Below, piece after piece: positions 9,108-17,828 of a DNA stretch of 64,000 nt. A program made the translations under genes and the position numbers. Below the pieces are notes generated by a model. The model saw only the letters and a program-made list of their open reading frames with translations. It searched no databases and was not told the DNA's origin. This stretch comes from Bog-473 sp963788585 (GTDB lineage: Bacteria > Actinomycetota > Acidimicrobiia > Acidimicrobiales > RAAP-2), in NCBI GenBank assembly GCA_963788585.1, contig CAWBHA010000004.1:62001-126000 (forward strand). The letters are read 5' to 3'. The stretch's first letter is position 1. Each line of letters starts with the position of its first letter.

Positions 9108-10175
9108 ATGACGACCGAGACGGAGACCGCGTTCACCGAACTGCTCGGTGCGGTCGGTGCGGTGCACGGCCGCATGGTGGACCAGCTCGCCGACGACGAG
9201 ACCACGCTGCTCGAGGCGCACAAGTGGATCTTCTCGATCCTTCAGGTCGCCGCCGAGGTGCAGCTGTGGGCCGACACGGCGCGTCCCCGCTTCGTGGAGA
9301 TCGTCGGTCCCTACAAGAAATGGGGTGGGGACAATGCCGATGCGTTCTACTCCTACGCGCCCATTGACCCCGCTCGGACGTACCGGGTCGTCATCCACCC
9401 CGGCGACGCCGTCTACATGTCGCTCACCGTCTACGGCGGCCCAGACGACGGCCGGTACTCCGAGCGCATCGTCGGCACGGTGAACAGCGTCGAGACCCCC
9501 CGACGTCCCGACGGGACCATTCACATCGTGCTGTCGCCCGACGAGCCCGACGAACCCGACGTCGCGTTCGTCCGGTTGGAGCCCGACGCCGTGGCCGCCG
9601 TGACGCGCGACTACCTGCAGAACCCGCGAGCGGGAAGACGGGCCCATTGGGAGATCACGGCCGACGACCCCCCGGCGCTCTACCGCCAGGACGACGCGGA
9701 CCTGGCGCGTCGGCTGCGGGCGATGACGACCTGGGTGACCGAGCAGGCGGGCATCGTGCCGATCCCTCTGGGCGTACCGAACGCCATCGATCCGCCCTAT
9801 CCGGTGCCGACGACCACCTTCGGATGGGCCGCCGGCGACGCCGCGTACGCCATGGGCGCCTTCGAGCTCGACGAGGACGAGGCCCTCGTCATCCGCGGCC
9901 GCTCACCGGACTGTGTGTTCTGGAACATGTGCCTCTGGAACCGGCTGCTGCACACCTACAACTACGACTACGAGCGGGTGACGATCAACGGAGCGGAGGT
10001 CGAGTACGAGAGCGACGGGTCCTGGGTCATCGTCGTCTCGGCGCGCCCGCCGGCGCACCCCAACTGGGTGTCGACGGCCGGCCATCGCTCCGGTCGCATC
10101 TGGTTCCGTTGGTTCCTGCCCTCGGAGACCCCGGCGCAGCCCCAGGTCGAGGTGCTGCCCGTGGGGACGGTATGA
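9108..10175 (+). CDS. DUF1214 domain protein
   Basis: This 355-residue protein has no signal peptide. Its C-terminal half carries DUF1214 features: FELDEDEALVIRGRSPDC, then FWNMCLWN, and the final GRIWFRW followed by a Pro-rich end. DUF1214/DUF1254 proteins are widespread in Actinobacteria and Proteobacteria, but their activity is not established. Here the gene overlaps a sulfotransferase gene by four bases (ATGA), so the two are translationally coupled and probably act together. The ATG at 9108 is preceded by GGAGGCAG at about 6 nt. Confidence 0.8.
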   Translation: MTTETETAFTELLGAVGAVHGRMVDQLADDETTLLEAHKWIFSILQVAAEVQLWADTARPRFVEIVGPYKKWGGDNADAFYSYAPIDPARTYRVVIHPGDAVYMSLTVYGGPDDGRYSERIVGTVNSVETPRRPDGTIHIVLSPDEPDEPDVAFVRLEPDAVAAVTRDYLQNPRAGRRAHWEITADDPPALYRQDDADLARRLRAMTTWVTEQAGIVPIPLGVPNAIDPPYPVPTTTFGWAAGDAAYAMGAFELDEDEALVIRGRSPDCVFWNMCLWNRLLHTYNYDYERVTINGAEVEYESDGSWVIVVSARPPAHPNWVSTAGHRSGRIWFRWFLPSETPAQPQVEVLPVGTV

Positions 10176-11434
10176 CCGCACGACCCTCCCCGGTCCGCAT
10201 CGACGACCTGGCGGAGCCGCGTTTCACCGACGATGTGCGGGCCATCCTCGACCTCATGGGGGAAGCCGGCTCGCAGCTCAGCCTCGACCCCGGCGCGCTC
10301 ACCGAGGCGGCCCGCGTGCAAACGGGTCTCGACGACTTCGGCTCGCCCGACTACGAAGCGCGGTTGGGCACCCTGTGCCGGGCCATGCGCGAGCAGGGGG
10401 GCTTCAACGACGCCGGCATCATGCAGCAGTACACGCTCGCGGTCGGCCTCCTGAAGAACAGGCTCCTCGTCGAGGACCTCCTCGGGCGCCACCCGGAGAT
10501 CCTCGACGAGGAGATCGCGGCCCCGATCGTCATCTGCGGCCTGCCGCGCACCGGCACGACGCACCTGCACAACCTGATGTCGGCCGATCCGGCGCTCCGG
10601 TCACTCCCGTATTGGGAGAGCCTCGAGCCGGTGCTGGCCGATCGTGATCGTCCCGCCCCGGCCGAGCCCGACCCTCGGTTGGCGCGCACCCAGATGGCCT
10701 TGGACTTCCTCGACGCGGCCATGCCCTACTTCAACCGCATGCACGAGATGACGGTCGCGCACACCCACGAGGAGATCCAGCTGCTGGCCATCGACTTCTC
10801 GACGATGCTCTTCGAGACCACTGCGCCCATGCCGCTGTGGCGCGACGACTACCTGGCCCGCGACCAGCGGCCCAGCTACGCCTACCTGCGCAGGATCCTC
10901 CAGGTGCTGCAGTGGCTGCGGGGCGGCACGCGTTGGGTCCTCAAGTCACCCCAACACCTCGAGCAGTTCCCCGCGCTGGTCGAGACGTTCCCCGACGCCA
11001 CCTTCGTGGTCACGCACCGCGACCCGGTGTCGGTCACCGCGTCCATGGTGACGATGCTCGCCTACAGTGCCCGACTCACCCGCGACCACGTGGACGTCGT
11101 GGGGATCGGCCGGTACTGGGCCGACCGCCTCGAATCGATGCTGGGCCGCTGCGCCGAGGAGCACCACGTCCTTCCGGCCGATCAGACCATCGACGTGCAC
11201 TTCGACGAGTTCATGGCCGACGACCTGGCCATGGTGGCACGGGTCTACGCGCTGGCCGGCCAGCCGCTCGACGCGCGCGCCCTCGCCGCCATGAGGGCGT
11301 TCACGGCCGAGCATCCGCGGGGCAGGTTCGGCGCCGTCGAATACGACCTCGCGGCGTTCGACCTGGACCCCCTCGAGCGCCGAAGGGCACTCTCGTTCTA
11401 CAGCGGGCGCTTCGGAGTGACATCGGAATCCTGA
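10172..11434 (+). CDS. PAPS-dependent sulfotransferase family protein
   Basis: This 420-residue cytosolic protein has the 5'-phosphosulfate loop GLPRTGTTHLHNLM (around residues 125-138), typical of the Sulfotransfer_3 family. A 3'-phosphate-binding region follows, with FPDATFVVTHRDPVSVTAS. Such enzymes move sulfate from PAPS to lipid, sterol or small-molecule hydroxyl groups. In mycobacteria, relatives of this size are numerous and mostly uncharacterised. The start overlaps the stop of the DUF1214 gene (ATGA at 10172-10175). The acceptor is unknown. No PAPS-synthesis gene lies in the window. Confidence 0.85.
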   Translation: MTARPSPVRIDDLAEPRFTDDVRAILDLMGEAGSQLSLDPGALTEAARVQTGLDDFGSPDYEARLGTLCRAMREQGGFNDAGIMQQYTLAVGLLKNRLLVEDLLGRHPEILDEEIAAPIVICGLPRTGTTHLHNLMSADPALRSLPYWESLEPVLADRDRPAPAEPDPRLARTQMALDFLDAAMPYFNRMHEMTVAHTHEEIQLLAIDFSTMLFETTAPMPLWRDDYLARDQRPSYAYLRRILQVLQWLRGGTRWVLKSPQHLEQFPALVETFPDATFVVTHRDPVSVTASMVTMLAYSARLTRDHVDVVGIGRYWADRLESMLGRCAEEHHVLPADQTIDVHFDEFMADDLAMVARVYALAGQPLDARALAAMRAFTAEHPRGRFGAVEYDLAAFDLDPLERRRALSFYSGRFGVTSES

Positions 11435-11474
11435 GCGCCGAGACCGACGCCAAGATGTCGGCCCCCGCAGCCGC

Positions 11475-11526
11475 CTACTCCATCGGGCTACTCCATCGGC
11501 CTACTCCATCGGCCTACTCCATCGGC
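11475..11526. repeat. Four 13-bp tandem repeats spanning the stop codon of the ABC permease
   Basis: The unit CTACTCCATCGGC is repeated four times at 11475, 11488, 11501 and 11514; the first copy ends in G instead of C. The last copy contains the stop of the minus-strand permease (CTA at 11514-11516) and its Pro-Met-Glu codons. The other three lie in the gap to the sulfotransferase gene. Confidence 0.95.
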
Positions 11527-14069
11527 CGGGTACCGATCCCCTTCGGATCACGTCCCGCCAGCAGCCAGCCGATGAGGATGGCCGCGACCGGCATGGCGAT
11601 CAAGATGAAGAAGAGGTTGTTCCATGGGATGTGATCGATGATGTCGGACAGCCCACCCTCCAACGGGTTGGACCGGAACCAGCCGACCAGGCCGACGTAG
11701 GCCGCCACCGTCCCGAGCAGCGCGCCAAGGAAGGCGAGACCGCCAGCGGTGACGGCCGTCAGGGCCCGCCGGGTGCGCGAGCTCGCACCGGCGGCGGTGA
11801 GCGTGCGCAGCTCGCTGGCCGTCTCGCTGCGGATGAGGCCGACGCTCATGGCGAGGACGCCCAGGGCGAGCGCGATGCCGAAGAGGGTCGCCCAGTTCAC
11901 GATCTCCGAGGACGCGGGCTCGTCGTTCTTCGACTCGGTGGACAGGCCACCCGACGCCGCGATCGAGTTGGCGCTCGTGAGCTGCGCCTGGGTGATCGCG
12001 CTGTTCGACAGGATCATCCAGCCGTCCAGGCTGTTCTGGCTCGCAAGGTGCAGCCGCCGCAGCGCGCTCTCGGTGATCACCGTGTTCGGAGCCGAAGTGC
12101 CCGTCGGCAGCTGACCTTCCTCCTGCACCACCGGGTGAGCCAGACACTGGTTCGGCGTGCACTGGTTCGTGTTGGCGCCGCCGCCAGGTCCTTGGAAGCC
12201 CCCCTTGGGGCCATCGCCGCCGCCGTAGGTGAGCTGCACGCCCGAGCCGGCCAGCCCGGACCTCGCGCTGAGGATGTCGACGCCCGAGGGAACGGACGAC
12301 GGGTTGATGCCGTAGGCCCGCAGCAGTGCCGGCGTCCCCACGTAGATCGGCCCGTTCCATTGCCTGCCGCTTGCACTCGGGTTCTGCAGCCCGATGGACG
12401 GCTGGACGAGGTCGACCACGTCCTTCGCGCCGACGACCGAGGCGATGGCCTGCACCGTGGATTCCTGCGCCGACAGGCTCGGCGCCGGCGCCGGCGGTTG
12501 CGTCTGCCCGTTGGGCCCGAACGTGGGGCCGGTCGGTGGCGAGTAGACGTTGAGCGTGTTCGCCGCCATGTTCGGTCCGACGTAATCGAAGACGTTGGCG
12601 TAGCGAGCGACGGCAACGGCACAGACGATGACCGCGATCATGATGCCGAGGCTGATGGCCGAGAGGGCCGAGCCGGAACGGGCCCGGTAACGAGCCATGT
12701 CGCGCAGCGGAAGGCGGATGGCGATGGGCGATTTGGCTCCGATCCGCGCGAGCAGGGCCAGGAAGAACGGGGACACGAGGATGATTCCCGTGACCAGCGC
12801 GATCAGCCCCGGCACCAGCCAGATCACGCCACCGCCGTTCCTCGCCGCGCCGGAGATGGAGAAAAGGACGAACCCGATCGCGAGGGCAATCACGCCGGGA
12901 ACCAGCGAGCGATGGATCTGGCGGGGTGGCGCCGGGCGCCCGGCCAGGGCACTGACGACCGGCACGCGGGTGATGGCGCGAGCCGGGTAGCTGGCGGCGA
13001 AGAACGTGGCGATGACCGCCAGGACCATGGCCGGCACGATCACGTTCCACGGCAGGGCGAACATCCCAATGAGGTGGTGTGCGTCCTGCTCGTTGGTCGG
13101 GCGGTAGGCGAACCACACCACCAAGCCCAGCACGAAGCCCACGATGGCCCCGACGGACCCGACGATGACGCCGTTGGACTCCAGGACGAGCCGCACGTTG
13201 CGGTCGGTCGCCCCCATGGACTCCAGCATGCCGAGGGAGCGCATGCGGCGCTGGGCCAACACGGTGAAGCCACCGATCGACACGAGGGCGATGAGGAGCA
13301 TGCCGACGGTCGCCAGCGCCAGGACGATCGTGGACGGGTTGATGATGTTGTCGTTGTTCGAACCCGGCGTCGTGACGTAGGAGGGGAGGTTCTTGGTCGC
13401 CGAAGGAGAGGCGTCGAACAGCACGCTCACCTCCGTCGGGTGGGTCACCTGCCCGGGCGGCACAAGCGCGAACTCGTCGAGCAAACTCTGGGGGTTCTGC
13501 ACGATGCCGACGACGGTCTTGCCCCCTTGGGGCCACGGGTCGCCGATCCCGAGGTTGAGTTCGGAGGCCAAGCCTGGCGTGAGGGCGATCTGATCGGACC
13601 CGGTCGGATAGTGCCCCGACGACAGCTGGATCATCGGTTTCGCGTACGGGCCGTTGGGGTCCATGGCGCGCAGCTGGTAGGTCTGGTTGCTGCCCGGGAC
13701 GTTGAAGGTCTCGTTCGCGACGACTTGTACCGTGCCGAAGTCGTGCGCCAGCATGGCGGTCTGCGCCGCCACATACGCCTGGTTGTCCGTGGGCGACTTG
13801 CTCGTTGGAGTCAAGTTGAAGGTCGCCAGGTCGTGGGCCGTGCCGAACCCGGCGTTGGCCGGCGGCGGCGTGTCGACCGCCACCGCCGAGCCGACCACGA
13901 CGGCCGCCACCGCGACGACGATGAGGAGCAGGATCAAGAACTGCTGACGCCATTCGCGCCTGAAGAGACGCCAGGCCCAGCGCAGCATGGCCTGGCGGGC
14001 CGCGACGCCGCCGGTGGTGGGTTCGGGGGCCGACGCGGTGGTCGGCCGTTCGAGGACGCCGACGCTCAT
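11514..14069 (-). CDS. MacB/FtsX-type ABC transporter permease
   Basis: This 851-residue membrane protein has the double-FtsX layout. A transmembrane helix lies near residues 37-60, followed by a large extracytoplasmic loop. A three-helix FtsX block comes at roughly 270-400, beginning with the IALVSIGGFTVLAQRR segment. Two central helices, a second extracytoplasmic domain with Gly/Pro/Gln-rich stretches and a final FtsX block (WATLFGIALALGVLAMSVG onward) follow. Such permeases work mechanically with a cytosolic ATPase to export substrates or move lipids and peptides across the membrane. The ATG at 14069 overlaps the ATPase stop (ATGA). It is the third gene of the PadR-ATPase-permease operon. 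The substrate is unknown. Confidence 0.88.
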   Translation of the reverse strand: MSVGVLERPTTASAPEPTTGGVAARQAMLRWAWRLFRREWRQQFLILLLIVVAVAAVVVGSAVAVDTPPPANAGFGTAHDLATFNLTPTSKSPTDNQAYVAAQTAMLAHDFGTVQVVANETFNVPGSNQTYQLRAMDPNGPYAKPMIQLSSGHYPTGSDQIALTPGLASELNLGIGDPWPQGGKTVVGIVQNPQSLLDEFALVPPGQVTHPTEVSVLFDASPSATKNLPSYVTTPGSNNDNIINPSTIVLALATVGMLLIALVSIGGFTVLAQRRMRSLGMLESMGATDRNVRLVLESNGVIVGSVGAIVGFVLGLVVWFAYRPTNEQDAHHLIGMFALPWNVIVPAMVLAVIATFFAASYPARAITRVPVVSALAGRPAPPRQIHRSLVPGVIALAIGFVLFSISGAARNGGGVIWLVPGLIALVTGIILVSPFFLALLARIGAKSPIAIRLPLRDMARYRARSGSALSAISLGIMIAVIVCAVAVARYANVFDYVGPNMAANTLNVYSPPTGPTFGPNGQTQPPAPAPSLSAQESTVQAIASVVGAKDVVDLVQPSIGLQNPSASGRQWNGPIYVGTPALLRAYGINPSSVPSGVDILSARSGLAGSGVQLTYGGGDGPKGGFQGPGGGANTNQCTPNQCLAHPVVQEEGQLPTGTSAPNTVITESALRRLHLASQNSLDGWMILSNSAITQAQLTSANSIAASGGLSTESKNDEPASSEIVNWATLFGIALALGVLAMSVGLIRSETASELRTLTAAGASSRTRRALTAVTAGGLAFLGALLGTVAAYVGLVGWFRSNPLEGGLSDIIDHIPWNNLFFILIAMPVAAILIGWLLAGRDPKGIGTRPME

Positions 14070-14788
14070 TGGTTCGGGAGTTCGGCGAGGAACGCTTCGG
14101 GGCTCTCGACCGGGAGCGTCTGATCGACGACCCTGCCGTCGCGCAGGAAGACCACACGGTCGGCCCACGAGGCGAGCTGGGCGTCGTGGGTCACCACGAC
14201 GGCCGCCATGCCGCGGCGGCAGGCCGCGAGGATCAGGCGCATGACGGCTTCGGCGTTGGTCGAGTCGAGCGCGCCGGACGGCTCGTCGGCCAAGAGCAGT
14301 CGTCGCCCCCCCACCACGGCCCGGGCGATGGCGACGCGCTGGCGTTCGCCACCCGACAGCTGGTCGGGGTAGTGCGTGGCCCGCTCCGGCAACCCGAAGT
14401 CCTCGAGCGACTCCATCGCGGCCGCCTGGGCCTTCCGGGCCGAGACGCCGTCCAGCTCCAACGGCAGGGACACGTTCTCCACCGCGCTGAGCCCCGCCAG
14501 CAGGTTGTAGTCCTGGAAGACGTAGCCGATGGACTGCCGGCGCAGGCGCGCCTTGCCGTTGCGTGAGAGCGACGACAGGGCCCGACCCCCCACGTAGACC
14601 TCACCGCCGGTCTGATCTTCGAGGCTGCCGGCGATGGTCAACAGCGTGCTCTTGCCCGAGCCGCTGGCACCCATGACCGCGACCAGGGACCCGGCCTCGA
14701 CCGAGAGATCGATGTGCTGGAGCGCGTGCACTTCCGCCGCGCCTTCCCCGTAGACCTTTGAGATGTCGCGTAGTTCGAGGTAGCTCAT
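14066..14788 (-). CDS. ABC transporter ATP-binding protein (MacB/LolD class)
   Basis: This 240-residue ATPase powers the adjacent permease. It has Walker A GASGSGKST, the Q-loop region FQDYNLL, signature LSGGERQRVAIARA, Walker B LLLADEPSGALD and the switch His in VVTHD. The length and the YLELRDISKVYG start are typical of the class. The ATG at 14788 sits behind AGGAGG with 7-nt spacing and overlaps the PadR stop (ATGA). The 3' end overlaps the permease start. The three genes therefore form one coupled unit. Confidence 0.93.
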   Translation of the reverse strand: MSYLELRDISKVYGEGAAEVHALQHIDLSVEAGSLVAVMGASGSGKSTLLTIAGSLEDQTGGEVYVGGRALSSLSRNGKARLRRQSIGYVFQDYNLLAGLSAVENVSLPLELDGVSARKAQAAAMESLEDFGLPERATHYPDQLSGGERQRVAIARAVVGGRRLLLADEPSGALDSTNAEAVMRLILAACRRGMAAVVVTHDAQLASWADRVVFLRDGRVVDQTLPVESPEAFLAELPNQ

Positions 14789-15372
14789 TTGGGGCCTCCT
14801 ACCTTGCGCCGGGCCTTGGGGAGGGGGTACGGCTGCGGAGCCGGCGCGTCAACACCCGCAGCGGCGCGCTTCAGACGGCCGTCGGCCATGTCCAGCCACC
14901 TGATCAGCGAGTCGAGTCGGAAGAGCTCGGCGTCGACGACCAAGGCGAAATTGAGATCGAGGCGGGACTCGTCCTCCTTCAGGCGGGTCCACTGCTGCAT
15001 GAGCTCGACCAGGTAGCGCCGGTGGACCTGTACGACCTCGTGCACGTCGACCCCTGGGAGCTCCAGCGCGACGAGGACCTTGATCACGAGCTCGTCCCGG
15101 GGAGGCGAGGAGTAGTCGGGCGGGGTGCGCAGCCACTCGGACAGCTCCGCCGCGCCCTCCTCGGTGATGTGGAATCCCTTCTGCGGGCCCTCCTCGGACG
15201 AGTCGTCGGACTCAACGAGGCCGTCACGCTCGAGGCGCTGCAGAGTGGTGTACACCTGCCCGACGTTGAGCGGCCACACCTCGCCGGTACGGGTCTCGAA
15301 CTCCTGGCGCAGCTGCAGCCCGTACTTGGGCCCCTCGCTGAGCAGGGCGAGCAGTGCGTGCCGGACGCTCAC
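14785..15372 (-). CDS. PadR-family transcriptional repressor
   Basis: This 195-residue protein has an N-terminal winged helix (SVRHALLALLSEGPKYGLQL, then VGQVYTTLQRLERDGLVE). It also has a C-terminal helical dimerisation domain of the Vir_act_alpha_C type, with LDSLIRWLDMADGR at its end. PadR regulators commonly repress their own operon and a drug or lipid exporter, and release DNA on ligand binding. Here the first gene of the exporter operon encodes it, and a near-palindrome sits just upstream, so autoregulation is likely. The start is GTG 15372. The ligand is unknown. Confidence 0.9.
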   Translation of the reverse strand: MSVRHALLALLSEGPKYGLQLRQEFETRTGEVWPLNVGQVYTTLQRLERDGLVESDDSSEEGPQKGFHITEEGAAELSEWLRTPPDYSSPPRDELVIKVLVALELPGVDVHEVVQVHRRYLVELMQQWTRLKEDESRLDLNFALVVDAELFRLDSLIRWLDMADGRLKRAAAGVDAPAPQPYPLPKARRKVGGPK

Positions 15373-15391
15373 GGCCGGCTCTTGATTCGAA

Positions 15392-15412
15392 GTAGCATAC
15401 TCAGTATCCTAC
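15392..15412. promoter_or_regulatory. Likely PadR operator overlapping the exporter promoter
   Basis: The 21-bp sequence has GTAG, ATACT, AGTAT and CTAC arms symmetric about a central C, with nine of ten pairs matching. It lies 20 bases upstream of the PadR GTG. On the minus strand it contains TATGCT, a possible -10. A repressor bound here would block RNA polymerase. Confidence 0.65.
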
Positions 15413-15454
15413 GACGAACCCCAATGCGGATGCAAGGGGGAAGACCTGCTTTCT

Positions 15455-16021
15455 TCAGCCGGGGTCAGCCGCCGGTCTCGGCGGAGGTCTCCTCTCCGGG
15501 CTCGTCGCACGCGGGGACGGCGGGAGCGGCTCGCCCGTTTCGAGGAGGGTCTTCAGCCCGGAGAGCACGGCCGGCCAGCCCTGGGAGATGCCCGGCAGGA
15601 CCGCACTCCCCGGAGCGAAGCCGTCATGGACCACGGTCAGCTTGGTCACCCCATGCCCGGTGTCCTCGATGTCGAAGGCCACCTTCGAGCGCGGCTCGGC
15701 GCGCCACGCCGCGGCCGTCTCCTCGGCGAGGCCAACGGCTGCGGCCCATTCGGGCGTGAACGTGTGCCAGGTGTAGGACAGTCGATGGTAGGGGTCGGAC
15801 TCCAGGATCACTTGCTCGGGGTCGTGGACGACGATCCCGACATCAGGGTGGACCAGGTCCCAGGTCGATCCCCTCCTCCAGTCGGACGGGAGCGACTTGC
15901 CACCCGCGACGGCGTGCCGCCAGTAGCGCATCGTCAGGGCGGGGTCGGTGAGCCCTCGCCAGACGCGCTCCGGGCTGGCGAGGATGTAGGTGCTGTAGGT
16001 GAACGTGGTGCCGGTACCCAT
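15455..16021 (-). CDS. SRPBCC/AHSA1-family protein
   Basis: This 188-residue protein has a START-like lipid or hydrophobic-ligand-binding fold. It begins with FTYSTYILASPERVWRGLT and ends with GWPAVLSGLKTLLETG, the classic AHSA1 start and closing helix. It is a close paralogue of the C-terminal domain of the neighbouring ArsR-SRPBCC fusion, with shared AEPRSKVAFDIE and KLTVVHDGF segments. The pair therefore arose by tandem duplication. The start has a near-perfect AGGAGGTGATC ribosome-binding site before ATG 16021. The Pro/Arg-rich last residues are not part of the fold. It is probably co-transcribed with the upstream fusion gene. Confidence 0.85.
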   Translation of the reverse strand: MGTGTTFTYSTYILASPERVWRGLTDPALTMRYWRHAVAGGKSLPSDWRRGSTWDLVHPDVGIVVHDPEQVILESDPYHRLSYTWHTFTPEWAAAVGLAEETAAAWRAEPRSKVAFDIEDTGHGVTKLTVVHDGFAPGSAVLPGISQGWPAVLSGLKTLLETGEPLPPSPRATSPERRPPPRPAADPG

Positions 16022-16059
16022 GTGGGATCACCTCCTGTGCAATGCGACGACGCGCCGGA

Positions 16060-16893
16060 CTATGGCAGCGGTGACCCGGTCTCGAGCAGGGTCTTGAGAC
16101 TGGCCAGCACCGCGGGCCATCCCGACGAGACCCCTTTGAGCACCTCGCTCCCCTGCCCGAAGCCGTCGTGCACGACGGTGAGCTTGACCACGCCCGGGCT
16201 GGTCTCCTCGATGTCGAAGGCGACCTTCGAACGCGGCTCGGCGCGCCACGACGCGGCGGTCTCCTCGTCGAAGCCGTGCAGGGCGGCCCACTCCGGGGAG
16301 AAGGTGTGCCAGGTGTAGGCCAGTCGGCGATAGGGATCGGACTCGAGCACCACCTGTTCGGCGTTCTCGATGACGAGGCTCGCCTCGTCGTAGATCAGGT
16401 CGTAGGCCGAGCCCTTCTGCCAGTCGGAGACCATCGACACGCCACCTGCCGTCGGGTGCCGCCAGTAGCGGCGGGTGAACCCGGGATCGGTGAGACCCAG
16501 CCAGACCCGCTCGGGGGTTGCCTGGATGTAGGTGCTGTAGACGAAGGTCGTCGGGTCGTGTGCTGGTCCCATCGGTGTCGTGGCCTCCAATGCCGTCTTG
16601 AGATCGGACAAGGCCTTGGCCCGTGCCCGGTCGTAGCTGCTGATCCAGCGGTCGGCGATGTCGTTGATGGGCGCGGCGTTGAGGAAGTGGAGCTTTTCCC
16701 TCCCCCGGCGCATGGTGGTCACCAGTTCGGCCGTTTCCAGAATGTCGAGGTGCTTCGAGACCGACTGGCGAGTCATGCCCATGCCCTCGCTGAGCTCGGT
16801 GACGGTCAGCCCATTTCGCTGGTTCATCCGATCAAGGAGCCGGCGCCGGGCGGGGTCGCTCAGCGCGCGGAAGACCGCGTCCATGTCTTGCAT
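16060..16893 (-). CDS. ArsR-type winged-helix regulator fused to an SRPBCC (AHSA1) domain
   Basis: Residues 1-100 form an ArsR HTH: MDAVFRALSDPARRRLLD, then the recognition helix GMTRQSVSKHLDILE. Residues ~110-277 are a full AHSA1/START-like domain (FVYSTYIQATPERVW to SLKTLLETG). The natural reading is a one-component regulator whose START domain senses a hydrophobic ligand. The fusion is known in Actinobacteria. The metal-binding Cys residues of classic ArsR sensors are absent. A TTGACA/TTAACT promoter with embedded CATGCAACC-type repeats lies upstream and would suit autoregulation. The next gene is a stand-alone copy of the ligand domain. Confidence 0.88.
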   Translation of the reverse strand: MQDMDAVFRALSDPARRRLLDRMNQRNGLTVTELSEGMGMTRQSVSKHLDILETAELVTTMRRGREKLHFLNAAPINDIADRWISSYDRARAKALSDLKTALEATTPMGPAHDPTTFVYSTYIQATPERVWLGLTDPGFTRRYWRHPTAGGVSMVSDWQKGSAYDLIYDEASLVIENAEQVVLESDPYRRLAYTWHTFSPEWAALHGFDEETAASWRAEPRSKVAFDIEETSPGVVKLTVVHDGFGQGSEVLKGVSSGWPAVLASLKTLLETGSPLP

Positions 16894-16917
16894 CGCGTGT
16901 TCGCTTGCTTCCTACGT

Positions 16918-16939
16918 CATGCAACCGTTTGGCTGCATG
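16918..16939. promoter_or_regulatory. Inverted repeat, likely operator for the ArsR-SRPBCC regulator
   Basis: CATGCAACC and GGCTGCATG form an imperfect palindrome, with a third half-site GGTTGCATG at 16960-16968. The first lies between the -10 box and the gene, the third between the -35 and -10 boxes, so binding would block the promoter. Confidence 0.6.
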
Positions 16940-16943
16940 ACTC

Positions 16944-16972
16944 AGTTAAGCAGTCATCTGGTTGCATGTCAA
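16944..16972 (-). promoter_or_regulatory. Promoter of the ArsR-SRPBCC operon (TTGACA - 17 bp - TTAACT)
   Basis: On the minus strand, TTGACA (16967-16972) and TTAACT (16944-16949) are separated by 17 bases. It is the clearest sigma-70-type -35/-10 pair I found in the window. It is interleaved with the CATGCAACC repeats. Confidence 0.7.
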
Positions 16973-17137
16973 GAGAGGGCTGTCGAAGGAGCTCGTCAAA
17001 GAGGGACATCGAAGAGGGACATCGGGAAGGCCGGGTTGCCGATGAGCACAGAAGGGCGCCACGCGCGGCACCGCTGTCGCTGTGGAATCCTCCGCCCTCG
17101 GATACGGACGTCGCGTCGCGACGCCCGACTATTGGAG

Positions 17138-17620
17138 TCAGAGTGCCGCGAGCACCTCTTCGACCGAGCTCACGTTGAGGCCGGGACCGGGCTCGACGGC
17201 CAGCCAGCTGACCACGCCGTCGTCGAGGATCGCCGCGTACCGCTGCGAGCGCTCCCCCAGGCCGAACCCGCTGCCGTCCATGGTCAGGCCCAGGGCCCGT
17301 GACAACTCGCCGTTGCCGTCGGCGAGCATCACCACAGAGCCGTCGACGTGCTGATCCTCGCCCCAGGCGCCCATGACGAAGGGGTCGTTGACCGAGACGC
17401 AGACCACTTTGTCCGCGCCCTTCGCGCGGAGCTCGTCGGCGCGGAGCACGAACCCGGGCAGGTGGTGGTCAGAACACGTCGGCGTGAAGGCCCCCGGAAC
17501 TCCGAAGAGCACGATCTTGCCGTGCCCGAGCAGCTCGGCCGTCGTCGTGGCCTCCGGTCCCTTGGCCCCGAAGGTGAAGACCTTGACGTCGGGCATCTCG
17601 TCACCGACTGCGATCGTCAT
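17138..17620 (-). CDS. Peroxiredoxin, Prx5/AhpE-like
   Basis: This 160-residue cytosolic thiol peroxidase reduces hydrogen peroxide or organic hydroperoxides. The active-site segment VPGAFTPTCSDHHLPGF carries the peroxidatic Cys with the Thr-x-x-Cys signature of the Prx5 group. The downstream SQRYAAILDDGVV segment is also typical. A second C in VVCVSVND is the usual non-resolving position. The ATG at 17620 has GAGGAGG upstream; an extension to 17716 would add unrelated sequence. The electron donor (mycothiol/mycoredoxin or thioredoxin) cannot be told from sequence, though Mca in the window implies mycothiol is present. Confidence 0.9.
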   Translation of the reverse strand: MTIAVGDEMPDVKVFTFGAKGPEATTTAELLGHGKIVLFGVPGAFTPTCSDHHLPGFVLRADELRAKGADKVVCVSVNDPFVMGAWGEDQHVDGSVVMLADGNGELSRALGLTMDGSGFGLGERSQRYAAILDDGVVSWLAVEPGPGLNVSSVEEVLAAL

Positions 17621-17761
17621 TGGCGGCCTCCTCGTGTGCTGGTGATCTCTGCGGTCCTGCGGCAATGGTCCTGCTCGTGGGCGACAGGTTGCCATACCCC
17701 CAGCAGGGACCCCCAATCGGCCGACCCACCTCTTCGGTCACGAAGTTGTAACCTGCCGCCA

Positions 17762-17775
17762 GTCGCGATCGCGAC
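17762..17775. promoter_or_regulatory. 14-bp perfect palindrome GTCGCGATCGCGAC upstream of the binding-protein gene
   Basis: The palindrome lies in the 208-bp gap between the divergent peroxiredoxin and binding-protein genes, about 55 bases before the ATG. TAACCT just upstream (from about 17750) could be a -10 box. A regulator site is possible but unproven. Confidence 0.35.
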
Positions 17776-17828
17776 ACAACCGCAAGAGGTGCGGTACCAC
17801 ATCGGGGAAGAAAGCTCGGGGGGTTGCG

